A stretch of DNA of 64,000 nucleotides, taken from assembly GCA_964442075.1 (NCBI GenBank), contig CAYTWH010000011.1:32311-96310 (forward strand), given 5' to 3'. How positions within the stretch are numbered: the stretch's first letter is position 1; each line of letters begins with the position of its first letter. Shown here piece after piece: positions 55,186 through 63,945 of this stretch. The notes under the pieces were generated by a model. The model did no database searches, was not told where the DNA came from, and saw only the letters and a program-made list of their open reading frames with translations. Position numbers and translations under genes: made by a program. The stretch comes from CAYTAU01 sp964442075 (lineage in GTDB: Bacteria; Bacteroidota; Bacteroidia; Bacteroidales; CAYTAU01).

Positions 55186-55304
55186 TATAATGTAGCACTT
55201 TTTCAAAGTAAGCAACAAATGTAATATTTTGATTTTTTATTCAAAGGTCTTATGAAAATAAATCTTGAAAAAGAAATTAACTTTTATGATTTTTTATTCG
55301 GAAA

Positions 55305-55370
55305 ACAACAAACGACAAATTTATCTGCCGGTAGGCATGACGACAAACGATAAACGACAAATGACAAACT
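55305..55370. repeat. Low-complexity 'acgacaaa' repeat with TGCC-GGTA-GGCA hairpin
   Basis: Degenerate copies of 'aacgacaaa' surround a small hairpin 'tgccggtaggca' (55326-55337). Related strings occur after hutI and at 62550-62590 in the opposite orientation. Confidence 0.6.
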
Positions 55371-55371
55371 A

Positions 55372-57342
55372 TTAATTTACCTCAACACCAATAATTACTA
55401 CATCATCAATCTGTTTGGAGTTACCTTTCCAATTATTAAAGGTTTCTTCGAGTTTATCTTTCTGTTGGATCATTGGTAAAGCACTAATTTCAGTAATGAG
55501 GGTTTTGAAATTATTAGACATAAACTTTTCTTTAGTTTCTCCATTTATCTGATCAATAAATCCGTCTGAGAATAAATAAATTTTATCTCCTCTTTCAATC
55601 GTAATTATATTATTTGTAAAAGTTTCTTTTTCTTTCCTGTAAATACCTATTGGCATTCTATCGCCTTTATATATTGTTAACTCATTCTTGCGAATTAAAT
55701 ACAATGGATTATAAGCTCCTGCAAATTGAAGTTCAAAAGTTTCAGTATTAATTGCACATATTGATATATCCATGCCGTCTTTACTTTCACGTTTTTTACC
55801 CGTTTGCTTTAGTGATGTTTTAATTTGTTGACGCAAAATATTTAATACCTGACTAGCTTGTGTTATTTCACGTCTTCTTACAATTTCATTTAAAAAAGCA
55901 ATACCAAGCATACTCATAAATGCACCGGGTACTCCATGACCGGTACAGTCAACAGCAGCCACCAAAATATGTTTATTTATTTTCTGCAAAAAATAAAAAT
56001 CACCACTAACAATATCACGTGGTTTAAAGAAAATAAAATATTCTGTAAACATATTTTCAAAAGATGTTTTGGTTGGAAGTACAGCATTCTGAATTTTTTG
56101 TGCATACCTTATACTACCTGTAATGTTTTCGTTTTGCTTTTCAACAATTTCTTTTTGTTTAACAATTTCGGCAGTTCTTTCTTTCACTTTTTCTTCAAGC
56201 TCATTTGTATAGCTTTCCAACTGTGATATCATTAAATTAAATTGTTCAGTTAGTGTTGTTATTTCATTTTTACCAACAACTTCAGCTCTTTCATCCAAAC
56301 TTCCTTTTGATATACGGATTACATTTTCAAGAAGATTTTTAATTGGCTTTGTAATTGATTTTGTTTTATTATAAATTAATAGTAAAACAATTATGATAGT
56401 AATACCAAATATCAATAAAAATTTAAACAACTCATTTTTCAAAAGTTGCATTTCTGCAGTTCTATCTGAAGTTATCTGTATAACCGATCCTTCATATAGA
56501 TCAGAGTTTTGCCGATGCATATATATGTATTCGTAATAAATTCTTTTACCATCAACTTTTTCTGAAACACTTTGATTGTTCTCGTTTTTAAAAACACTTT
56601 GAACAATGTCAGGATGCTTAATAATAGTTTTCTTTTTATATAACGAAAATGGTTTTTCTGAGCCTATAAAAACATCAACATCAACAATGCTTTCTTGCTT
56701 TTTTGGTAATTCTTCAAGTCGATTTCTTATAAAAGCAACTATTTCATCAACTTTTTTAGAATACGCCCCAAGTTCTATTATGTAATTACCATCATTAGTA
56801 GGTTGATACGAATATTTTTTAAGTCGTTTTGTTGTACTCTCAATCGTTATTCGTTCACTTATAAATTTCCCGCCATTAAAAACATTTACAAGATAATTCT
56901 CATGTTCTTTACCAAATGCAAACAAGTTTAAATTTTTATCTTTTAAAAATGTAGTATTAACAATATAACCTCCTCTACTAATAAAATAGATGTCTTCCAT
57001 ATCTGAATCCATTCCTATTACTTTTCTGATACTGTCAAGGTTTAATTTCTGAATAATTGTGGGATTGTTAAAATAATTATTAATCAATATATTACTGAAT
57101 GTCCGAAGTCTTTTATCTATACTAACTTCCAGAATACCAAGTGCAAGATCCTGAAATTTGTGAATATGAGTAATTTCATCTATTATAATTTCACTTTTTT
57201 CCTTGTTCCATTTTTCAAAATTTTGTTTACTGTCCCAATAATTAAATACTGCAAGCAATAAAAGCACAATTACAACAGGCAACAATATGTTAAGTATTAA
57301 TTGCTTGAAAATAGTTGTACGCTTTTGTTTTGTTTTTTGCAT
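55372..57342 (-). CDS. Membrane-bound SpoIIE-type (PP2C) protein phosphatase
   Basis: 656 residues. Membrane helix (14-32), a 270-residue extracytoplasmic sensor region, second helix (308-328), HAMP domain (330-385; 'TKSITKPIKNLLENVIRISK'), coiled coil (385-420) and a SpoIIE phosphatase domain with 'IVSGDFYFLQ' and 'VAAVDCTGHGVPGAFMSMLG', where the Asp residues bind metal, and 'DKIYLFSDGFIDQINGET'. It would dephosphorylate an anti-sigma antagonist or similar Ser/Thr target on an external signal. A TAATTTTG box lies 37 bases upstream. Confidence 0.92.
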   Translation of the reverse strand: MQKTKQKRTTIFKQLILNILLPVVIVLLLLAVFNYWDSKQNFEKWNKEKSEIIIDEITHIHKFQDLALGILEVSIDKRLRTFSNILINNYFNNPTIIQKLNLDSIRKVIGMDSDMEDIYFISRGGYIVNTTFLKDKNLNLFAFGKEHENYLVNVFNGGKFISERITIESTTKRLKKYSYQPTNDGNYIIELGAYSKKVDEIVAFIRNRLEELPKKQESIVDVDVFIGSEKPFSLYKKKTIIKHPDIVQSVFKNENNQSVSEKVDGKRIYYEYIYMHRQNSDLYEGSVIQITSDRTAEMQLLKNELFKFLLIFGITIIIVLLLIYNKTKSITKPIKNLLENVIRISKGSLDERAEVVGKNEITTLTEQFNLMISQLESYTNELEEKVKERTAEIVKQKEIVEKQNENITGSIRYAQKIQNAVLPTKTSFENMFTEYFIFFKPRDIVSGDFYFLQKINKHILVAAVDCTGHGVPGAFMSMLGIAFLNEIVRRREITQASQVLNILRQQIKTSLKQTGKKRESKDGMDISICAINTETFELQFAGAYNPLYLIRKNELTIYKGDRMPIGIYRKEKETFTNNIITIERGDKIYLFSDGFIDQINGETKEKFMSNNFKTLITEISALPMIQQKDKLEETFNNWKGNSKQIDDVVIIGVEVN

Positions 57343-57379
57343 CTATAACAGTATTATGTCAAATGTTTGATAATAGTTT

Positions 57380-57387
57380 CAAAATTA
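57380..57387 (-). promoter_or_regulatory. Bacteroidota -7 promoter box of the SpoIIE phosphatase gene
   Basis: Minus strand TAATTTTG, matching TAnnTTTG, 37 bases before the ATG. Confidence 0.4.
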
Positions 57388-57409
57388 CGAATAATTTTCA
57401 AAACTCTAA

Positions 57410-59008
57410 TTAAAATCCATTAAACTGCCAAATAACAGTAGGTATAAGTAATAAAAAACCTACAATTATAAGAATGATCATAAATGGGATAACCCATTTA
57501 AGCCATTTTTCATAAGGTACTTTTGCTACGCCCAATGCACCAATTAATACACCTGATGTTGGAGTTATCATGTTGGTAAAACCATCGCCAAACTGGAATG
57601 CAAGCACTGTAGCTTGCCGTGAAATACCAATAAGATCGGAAAATGGTGCCATAATTGGCATTGTAAGCGCAGCTTTTGCTGAACCCGAAGGAATAATTAC
57701 ATTCAAAAATGTTTGAATAGTATACATAATTCCAAGCGAACCTACTTTCCCTGTGTCTTGCATAGATCTTGACAAATTGTACATTATTGTATCAACTATT
57801 TTTCCATCGGTAATTATTACAATAATACCACCGGCAAGACCAACAACAAGAGCCGCCGACATTATATCTTTTACTCCTTCAAGAAACAATTTAGTTATAG
57901 CATTAGCCGATCTATTATCAGCAATACCGGAAAGAATTCCCAAGGCAAAAAATAATGTGCTTATTTCCATAACATACCATTGGTAGCCCATTACTCCTAT
58001 TATTAAAAATACTATTGTAAAAGCAAGAAGGTTTAAAATATAAAAGTGAACTGATTTAAGTAGTCCAAATAATCCAAAAATGGCAAAAAGAGCTGTACTT
58101 ATCGGTATTGCTGGTATAACAAATAATGAGTTCCCTATTGTAAGAGTAGATTTTGGATAGTAAAACGAAAATATAACAAGTACTGCAATTGTTATAATAT
58201 AAGTTATCCAAGCGCTTACAGGTGTATAATACTTAATTTCTTCGTCTTTGCTTTGTTTACGTTTACGCCAATATTCATCGAGATTATACATTAAAGATCT
58301 TTGCGGATTCTTTTTAATTCTGCTTGCATATCGTAATATAACCGCAAAACCAATAAAATTAATTACACCCCAACACACCAAACGATACTCAATACCGGAA
58401 AATATTGGCAGATCAGATAATCCCTGCGCTATACCAATTGTAAACGGATTAAGCACCGCACCAGCAAAGCCAAGGTGCGCCGCAACATAAACAAGACAAA
58501 CACCTACAATAGAATCGTAACCCATTGATATTGCCAATGGCACAAGAATAATAACAAAGGCAATGGTTTCTTCGCTCATGCCAAAAACTGCCCCAAATAT
58601 GCTAAACATCAACATTATCATTACCATTACAATATTGTTGACACCAATTTTTCTAAGAAATTTAAATCTTTCTAATCGTTTGGTTTGTTTTAGAAATGCC
58701 ATTATGCCAACATCAATAGAACGGCTGGCATTTAGTATCCAAAACGCACCACCTATCAATAAAATAAATATTATAATGTTTGCCTGATTTACAAAGCCCT
58801 TAAACATTGCCGAAAACACATGCCAGGTTTGCGGCTGATATTCTACCTCATGATAAGTGCCTTCAACTATTATTGTTTTTTCAGAGCCATCGGGTAATAC
58901 TTTTGTGGTTCTGTTAAACTCTCCTGCCTGCATAAACCATGTAAATACTGCCGATACAATTATTATTGAGAATATAATTACAAAAGTATGTGGTACTTTT
59001 TTAAACAT
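57410..59008 (-). CDS. YfcC-family (DcuC/ArcD-like) membrane transporter
   Basis: 532 residues from the ATG at 59008; the upstream open frame lacks family features. About 12 membrane segments, 'MFKKVPHTFVIIFSIIIVSA' N-terminus and 'QFGDGFTNMITPTSGVLIGA' near the C-terminus, both typical of the YfcC group within the ion transporter superfamily. Members are proposed to move basic amino acids or short acids. It is divergent from hutI, so a link to histidine or glutamate use is possible but inferred. Confidence 0.85.
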   Translation of the reverse strand: MFKKVPHTFVIIFSIIIVSAVFTWFMQAGEFNRTTKVLPDGSEKTIIVEGTYHEVEYQPQTWHVFSAMFKGFVNQANIIIFILLIGGAFWILNASRSIDVGIMAFLKQTKRLERFKFLRKIGVNNIVMVMIMLMFSIFGAVFGMSEETIAFVIILVPLAISMGYDSIVGVCLVYVAAHLGFAGAVLNPFTIGIAQGLSDLPIFSGIEYRLVCWGVINFIGFAVILRYASRIKKNPQRSLMYNLDEYWRKRKQSKDEEIKYYTPVSAWITYIITIAVLVIFSFYYPKSTLTIGNSLFVIPAIPISTALFAIFGLFGLLKSVHFYILNLLAFTIVFLIIGVMGYQWYVMEISTLFFALGILSGIADNRSANAITKLFLEGVKDIMSAALVVGLAGGIIVIITDGKIVDTIMYNLSRSMQDTGKVGSLGIMYTIQTFLNVIIPSGSAKAALTMPIMAPFSDLIGISRQATVLAFQFGDGFTNMITPTSGVLIGALGVAKVPYEKWLKWVIPFMIILIIVGFLLLIPTVIWQFNGF

Positions 59009-59058
59009 GTTTATTGATTTGTTGTAAAAATAAAAAATAGATTGATTAATTTCGTGGC

Positions 59059-59066
59059 AAATATAG
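59059..59066 (-). promoter_or_regulatory. Bacteroidota -7 promoter box of the YfcC-type transporter
   Basis: Minus strand TATATTTG, a perfect TAnnTTTG, 50 bases before the ATG, in the 68-base divergent spacer shared with hutI. Confidence 0.45.
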
Positions 59067-59076
59067 AATTTATCAG

Positions 59077-60309
59077 ATGAAAACACTTATTAAAAATATC
59101 AAATTACTTGTGCAAACAGAAAAAACTATACGCACATGGGTTGCAGGCAAAGAAATGAGCAAACTAAATAACATCGAAAATGCTTATCTTTTAATTGAAA
59201 ACGATATAATAAGCGATTTCGGCACAATGGATAATTGCAATATTTCTGCCGATAAAGAAATTGATGCAAGTGGGAAACTGGTTTTTCCATCTTTTTGCGA
59301 TTCACACACTCACTTAGTTTATGCTGGTAGCAGAGAAATAGAATATGGTGATAAAATAAGAGGATTGAGTTACGAAGAAATTGCAAAACGTGGAGGTGGA
59401 ATACTTAATTCAGCAAAACTTTTGCAGGAAACATCGGAAAATGAACTTTACAATCAATCAATAAAAAGAATTAACGAAATTATTAAACAAGGAACAGGTG
59501 CAGTTGAAATAAAGAGCGGTTACGGACTCACACCCGAAAGCGAACTAAAAATGCTTAGGGTTATTAAAAAAATTAAAGAGACTTCTCCCATTACGGTTAA
59601 GTCAACTTTTTTGGGTGCACACTCAATTCCTGCTGAGTTTAGAAACGACCAAAGCAAATATGTTGATATTGTTATTAATGAAATGATACCACAAGTTGCG
59701 GCAGAAGAGCTTGCCGATTATATTGATGTATTTTGCGACAAAGGATTTTTTACTGTCGAAGAAACGGATAAAATATTAATGGCAGGCATGAAATACGGTT
59801 TAAGAGCAAAGATACATGCCAATGAATTAGATTACTCGGGCGGAATACAAGTTGGAGTAAAATATAATGCAATTTCTGTTGACCATCTTGAATTTACCGG
59901 CGATGCAGAAATTAAAGCATTACTTAATTCTGAAACCATGCCCACTTTATTACCGGGAGCATCATTTTTTCTTGGTATGATTGACCCACCTCTTAGAAAA
60001 ATGATAGATTCAGGTTTACCTATTTGCCTTGCTAGTGACTACAACCCCGGTTCTTCACCATCAGGCAATATGAAACTAATAATGTCTTTTGGATGTATTA
60101 AGCTAAGAATGTTGCCCGAAGAAGTAATTAATGCCGTTACAATAAACGGTGCTTATGCAATGGGAATTCAGGAAACTCATGGTTCTATTGCAAAAAACAA
60201 AAAAGCAAACGTTTTTATTACAAAAGAAATCCCTAATTACGAATTTCTTCCTTATGCTTATGGTAGCGATTTAATAGATACAGTTATACTAAATGGCAAA
60301 ATAGTGTGA
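59077..60309 (+). CDS. hutI: Imidazolonepropionase
   Basis: 410 residues, full length. It hydrolyses imidazolonepropionate to formiminoglutamate in histidine breakdown. Amidohydrolase motifs: 'FCDSHTHLVYAGSREIEY' (metal-binding HxH), 'GTGAVEIKSGYGLTPESE', 'STFLGAHSIPAEF', 'IHANELDYSGG', 'SVDHLEFT' and 'CLASDYNPGSSPSGNM' (catalytic Asp). Other hut genes are not in the window. The last 145 or so coding bases plus the downstream flank are duplicated at 60970-61147. Confidence 0.96.
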   Translation: MKTLIKNIKLLVQTEKTIRTWVAGKEMSKLNNIENAYLLIENDIISDFGTMDNCNISADKEIDASGKLVFPSFCDSHTHLVYAGSREIEYGDKIRGLSYEEIAKRGGGILNSAKLLQETSENELYNQSIKRINEIIKQGTGAVEIKSGYGLTPESELKMLRVIKKIKETSPITVKSTFLGAHSIPAEFRNDQSKYVDIVINEMIPQVAAEELADYIDVFCDKGFFTVEETDKILMAGMKYGLRAKIHANELDYSGGIQVGVKYNAISVDHLEFTGDAEIKALLNSETMPTLLPGASFFLGMIDPPLRKMIDSGLPICLASDYNPGSSPSGNMKLIMSFGCIKLRMLPEEVINAVTINGAYAMGIQETHGSIAKNKKANVFITKEIPNYEFLPYAYGSDLIDTVILNGKIV

Positions 60310-60339
60310 TTGTTCGTTATCGTTTGTTGTTTTTCGTTT
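60162..60339 (+). repeat. hutI 3'-end duplication, original copy
   Basis: 178 bases (end of hutI and 30 bases beyond) recur at 60970-61147 with one mismatch and no indel, offset exactly 808 bases. Confidence 0.95.
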
Positions 60340-60385
60340 ACTTAGGGGCACTGATTACAAATTAGCGCCATTGGGTAGTTTAATT
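60340..60385. repeat. Conserved hairpin repeat downstream of hutI, copy 1
   Basis: 'ggggcactgattacaaattagcgccattggg' forms an imperfect 10-bp hairpin around ACA. It recurs at 62592-62626, again preceded by 'gattgttcgttatcgtttg'. Confidence 0.7.
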
Positions 60386-60397
60386 AATCCTTTATAA

Positions 60398-60806
60398 TTA
60401 TAAATCATATCTAGTAATGTATACTTGGCTATTAGCTTTGTCATACCAAAACTGTGTCCATGGTCCATCTTGATATCCTTTTGGTTTTGTTTTATACTCA
60501 TTTAAAGTCATAACTTTGGCATGTTGCCACCATTCGAATTCAACTAAAATATGATCTAAGTAAATATCATTTATGTCTAAAATTAAATCATATTTTGCAA
60601 TTAACTTCTTCCAAGTACTAATATTGCATTTGAATCGCATTTGAAAACAATATTTATCCTCAGGGTCTATGTATACATTTATATCATGGATATCTTCAGT
60701 CAATTCAATATTTATAAACCTTTTAAAGCTAGCCTTCTTTCTTTGCCCAAATGCAATTGTTGCTGATAGAATTAATACTAATGATTATATAGAATTTTAT
60801 CTTCAT
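60398..60806 (-). pseudogene. Secreted hypothetical protein, frameshifted in the signal peptide
   Basis: An ATG at 60806 begins 'MKIKFYI', after which the frame hits a stop; a shift of one base at about 60785-60788 restores 'SLVLILSATIAFGQRKKASF' and a continuous frame to 60398 ('TEDIHDINVYIDPEDKYCF', 'ILVEFEWWQHAKVMTLNEYK'). The split lies precisely in what looks like a normal signal peptide, so either a one-base mutation or an assembly error has broken the gene. Without the shift only a 101-residue product from a TTG at 60703 could be made. A GTTGGGC box lies ten bases before the ATG, as in the cassette array. Confidence 0.6.
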
Positions 60807-60815
60807 TACAATTTT

Positions 60816-60822
60816 GCCCAAC
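60816..60822 (-). other. Isolated GTTGGGC box (attC remnant candidate)
   Basis: Minus strand GTTGGGC, ten bases before an ATG, identical to the 3' box of site L. The rest of the site is not recognisable because the MITE-like element starts nine bases away. Confidence 0.35.
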
Positions 60823-60830
60823 GCCTCCCT

Positions 60831-60969
60831 CCGCTACCGCACGAATCCTTTCGTGTGGTATAATTTAATATCTTTTTATTTTTATTTCTTTTTTCATTCA
60901 ATATTTATTTTTAAAACCTAAATCATTCCTTCTCTTTCCTTACCACACGATACAATCGTGCGGTAGCGG
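60831..60969. mobile_element. MITE-like 139-bp element, full copy 1
   Basis: Perfect 14-bp terminal inverted repeats CCGCTACCGCACGA and TCGTGCGGTAGCGG, an AT-rich core without an open frame, and nested hairpins (CACGA..TCGTG) at each end. Same length as 62408-62546. No transposase is seen. Confidence 0.8.
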
Positions 60970-61147
60970 GGGAATTCAGGAAACTCATGGTTCTATTGCA
61001 AAAAACAAAAAAGCAAACGTTTTTATTACAAAAGAAATCCCTAATTACGAATTTCTTCCTTATGCTTATGGTAGCGATTTAATAGATACAGTTATACTAA
61101 ATGGCAAAATAGTGTGATTGTTCGTTATTGTTTGTTGTTTTTCGTTT
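60970..61147 (+). repeat. hutI 3'-end duplication, second copy
   Basis: 178 bases, 177 identical to 60162-60339. It abuts full MITE copy 1 on the left and runs into the half MITE copy on the right. The 60807-61230 spacer holds this and the MITE sequences and no gene. Confidence 0.95.
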
Positions 61148-61223
61148 TTCATTCAATATTTATTTTAAAACCTAAATCATTCTTCCTCTTTCCTTAACAC
61201 ACGAAAGGATTCGTGCGGTAGCG
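61145..61223. mobile_element. MITE-like element, right half
   Basis: Matches the second half of the 139-bp element, from 'ttcattcaatattta' to the terminal 'tcgtgcggtagcg'. The left end is missing where the hutI duplication joins. Confidence 0.75.
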
Positions 61224-61230
61224 AGGGGAG

Positions 61231-62304
61231 TTATTCTTCATTACCAAACACATACACAGTCCCCTTACCTTTTCCTACACTCTTTATTATCTGTTCCTTT
61301 TTCATATATTGTAAATCCTTTTTAATCGTATTGATATTAATATTCTCAAATCTTTTTGCTAAATCAAATATTTTTAGAGGTTGATTTTCTTTTAAATATT
61401 CCTTTATTTCCTTTTGTCTTTCATTCAAATATCCACCTTTTGATTTAAATACATCATATTTTGCGTCAAGTCTTTGAGTTAATACACTCAATTTATCAAG
61501 AAAATACAACGTCCATTTGGATATGTTTTCATTTTCTTTATTTCTATTTTTTTGACCTTCCATTAATACTTGGTAGTATTCTTTTTTTGTTTTTTCTATC
61601 AAATTTTCAAAGGATACATATTGAATAAACAAATAATCTCTTTGCAGTAAAATCATAGTGGTCAATAATCTTGATAGTCTTCCATTTCCATCTTGGAATG
61701 GGTGAATTGACAAGAATTCATAAACAAGATTTGCAATAATAATTAAAGGATGAATTTCTTTATTTTCAAATTGACCATTAGTCCAACTAATTAAATCGTT
61801 CATTTCATTATTAACTAAATGAACTTCTGTTGTATTAAAAATTACTTTTTGTATTCCGCTTGGGTAATTTGCTACCACTTTGTTTGAAAGAGATTTGTAT
61901 TTTCCACAATGTCCTGTGTCTTTATCACTATGTCGTAATAAATTTTGATGTAATTGTTTTATGTAATTTTCCGATAACATTATATTATCATAGTTTTCAT
62001 AAATTATTTCTAATGTGTCATAATAACCGACAACTTCTTGTTCGTCTCTTGTTTTAAGTTTAGTTATTTTTATGTCATTCAAAAGCTCTTCTATTTCTTT
62101 GTCTGTAAGAGTTCCGCCTTCTATTCTTGTTGAAGAACCAATACTTTCAATTGTTGCAATTTTTCGCAATTCTTTTAAGTAAATATTCTCTTGTTTTTCA
62201 ATACTATTCCATTTGCCTTTGTACAAGTCAATTTGGGAAATTAGGTTTAATATTTTCTGATTTGTTTGAAAATCGAAGTGTAGTTTCTTTATATATTTAT
62301 CCAT
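61231..62304 (-). CDS. Fic-domain protein
   Basis: 357 residues. Fic core 'SIHPFQDGNGRLSRLLTTMI' (HPFxxGNGRxxR) near residue 195 for AMP transfer to target hydroxyls. An N-terminal 'IESIGSSTRIEGGTLTDKEI' carries the inhibitory (S/T)xxxE(G/N)-like helix, so it is self-inhibited (class II). The C-terminus has a winged-helix HTH ('LKIFDLAKRFENININTIKK'), as in Fic/DOC proteins with Fic_N and HTH. No antitoxin gene adjoins. It lies between a full and a half MITE-like copy. Confidence 0.92.
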   Translation of the reverse strand: MDKYIKKLHFDFQTNQKILNLISQIDLYKGKWNSIEKQENIYLKELRKIATIESIGSSTRIEGGTLTDKEIEELLNDIKITKLKTRDEQEVVGYYDTLEIIYENYDNIMLSENYIKQLHQNLLRHSDKDTGHCGKYKSLSNKVVANYPSGIQKVIFNTTEVHLVNNEMNDLISWTNGQFENKEIHPLIIIANLVYEFLSIHPFQDGNGRLSRLLTTMILLQRDYLFIQYVSFENLIEKTKKEYYQVLMEGQKNRNKENENISKWTLYFLDKLSVLTQRLDAKYDVFKSKGGYLNERQKEIKEYLKENQPLKIFDLAKRFENININTIKKDLQYMKKEQIIKSVGKGKGTVYVFGNEE

Positions 62305-62407
62305 TTCTTATCTATATTATATCTGAATACAAAGATGCACTAGCTTTTATAAATATCCAAATATTATCTGTATTTTATCCGAATGCAGTTATTTTTAATG
62401 CATCACT

Positions 62408-62546
62408 CCGCTGCCGCACAAATCCTTTCGTGTGGTATAATTTAATATCTTTTTATTTTTATTTCTTTTTTCATTCAATATTTATTTTTAAAACCTAAAT
62501 CATTCCTCCTTTTTCCTTACCACACGATACAATCGTGCGGTAGCGG
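62408..62546. mobile_element. MITE-like 139-bp element, full copy 2
   Basis: Same length and order as copy 1; left end CCGCTGCCGCACAA differs slightly, right end TCGTGCGGTAGCGG is identical. Confidence 0.8.
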
Positions 62547-62626
62547 GGTGATTGTTCGTTATCGTTTGTTGTTTGTCGTTTGTCGTTTACTTATGGGGCA
62601 GTGATTGCAAATCAGCGACATTGGGA
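62547..62626. repeat. Copy of the hutI downstream flank with hairpin repeat
   Basis: 'gtgattgttcgttatcgtttg' followed by 'ggggcagtgattgcaaatcagcgacattggg', matching 60306-60385 apart from a seven-base insertion and scattered changes. The 62305-62626 spacer contains this, MITE copy 2 and AT-rich DNA with no gene. Confidence 0.75.
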
Positions 62627-63034
62627 CTATGTTTTAATGAATTCTTTTTCAAAATTAATTGGATTATTGCTAAATTCATTATCATTATCCCAATCAGGAT
62701 CGGAATCATAAATTAATAGAAATTCTTTGTTTTCTAGTTTATTATTAACAGCAAAATCAACATTACAATCATCATCTTCAAAAGAAGATAATATCACTTC
62801 TTCATGTTCTTTTGTTTTTATTCTTTTATTCAAAAGTTCATCGTAATTTGTTATTCTTTGCTTTTCTCCTGGTATTACATTTATTAAAAAATCAATTTGT
62901 GCAAATGTATGTGTATTTGCCTCAAGTATATTTGGAAAAAATGAATTTGCATCGAAAAAATTAGTAATAGATTTTGAAATTATTGAATTCCAATTTGTCC
63001 ATTTTGAAATATAATATTTTTCTTCAAATTTCAT
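62627..63034 (-). CDS. Hypothetical protein
   Basis: 135 residues, no signal peptide, acidic C-terminal half ('SSFEDDDCNVDFAV', 'YDSDPDWDNDNEFSNN'). Family not recognised. It follows the nuclease-like gene by 82 bases on the same strand and may be co-transcribed with it. Confidence 0.6.
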   Translation of the reverse strand: MKFEEKYYISKWTNWNSIISKSITNFFDANSFFPNILEANTHTFAQIDFLINVIPGEKQRITNYDELLNKRIKTKEHEEVILSSFEDDDCNVDFAVNNKLENKEFLLIYDSDPDWDNDNEFSNNPINFEKEFIKT

Positions 63035-63116
63035 TATCTTTAATTCAATAATGTTACTATACTTTTTTTATAATTAATGTAATAAATAAAGGTTTTCTTG
63101 ATATTATTTTATAAAT

Positions 63117-63854
63117 TTATACTTCAATATTCAGATATTTAAATTTACAATTCTCATTAGGAAACTCTGAAAAGTCTTTCCAATCTATTTCATATTCTTT
63201 TTTAAGAGAAAGATCTTTTGTGAATTCTTGTGTATAAATCCAAATTTTATTTTTTGTATTTTTTTTAGAAACCCAAATACCATCTTTAAAATTATAATTT
63301 GTTTTCAAACGTTCGTTATCTAAATTCCATTTTGCTTTTTTAGTTATCTTTTCACCACTTAACCTAAATTCAATATCCATGGTTTTCTTTTTATTATCTT
63401 CTGAATTCCAATATGCAGAATCATTCGTTAAGAATATTGCAAATCCATTTTTAATTTTGTTTGCGTTTTTTAAGTACTCTAAACGAAAAATATCTGCTCG
63501 GAATTTATAACGACCAGCATCTAGAGCAGATTGATTTTTTAATTTATAATCTTCATCATTATAATTAAGTTCAATTTTTTTAGTTTTATATTTTAATTCT
63601 ATTGCGTATTTATCTTTACCATTAATAAATAAATCAATGTAAATACATTTATTTTCTGAATCTCTCTTTTCACCTCCATAATTCAAATAATTGTATGTAA
63701 TATTTTGTGGTATTTCTAATCTAATATTATCCTTAAATTGTTTTGATAGCAATAGTCCTAAAGAGAGTTTAAAATCATCTTCGGAATAAAAAACTTTTCG
63801 AGTTTTCCCCAATTCTATCATTGCATCTTCAATTATTTTTTTTATATCTTTCAT
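63117..63854 (-). CDS. Hypothetical protein with PD-(D/E)XK-like core
   Basis: 245 residues from the ATG at 63854 (a TTG at 63863 would add three). 'CIYIDLFINGKDKYAIELKY' followed by 'KTKK' gives D-x(11)-E-x-K, the active-site spacing of PD-(D/E)XK nucleases, after a helical N-terminus with 'FYSEDDFKLSLGLLLSKQF'. It might be a restriction or defence nuclease, but only the motif supports that. The N-terminal 'IIEDAMIELGKTRKVFYSE' helix pair resembles other accessory nucleases. Confidence 0.6.
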   Translation of the reverse strand: MKDIKKIIEDAMIELGKTRKVFYSEDDFKLSLGLLLSKQFKDNIRLEIPQNITYNYLNYGGEKRDSENKCIYIDLFINGKDKYAIELKYKTKKIELNYNDEDYKLKNQSALDAGRYKFRADIFRLEYLKNANKIKNGFAIFLTNDSAYWNSEDNKKKTMDIEFRLSGEKITKKAKWNLDNERLKTNYNFKDGIWVSKKNTKNKIWIYTQEFTKDLSLKKEYEIDWKDFSEFPNENCKFKYLNIEV

Positions 63855-63901
63855 ACTTAACAATATTTTTAAATATAAATATTTTTCAAATATAACAAAA
63901 A

Positions 63902-63923
63902 AAAAGGAGAAAACTCTCCTTTT
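63902..63923 (-). terminator. Terminator AAAAGGAGA-AAAC-TCTCCTTTT
   Basis: 9-bp perfect stem followed by a T-run on the minus strand, 22 bases after the stop of the right-edge gene. Third copy of this hairpin. Confidence 0.75.
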
Positions 63924-63945
63924 AATTTTACATTTTATATTGTTC

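Noticed and set aside
61231..62304. Fic protein as the toxin of a toxin-antitoxin pair
   Set aside because: The inhibitory motif is in the protein itself and no small antitoxin gene adjoins it on either side.
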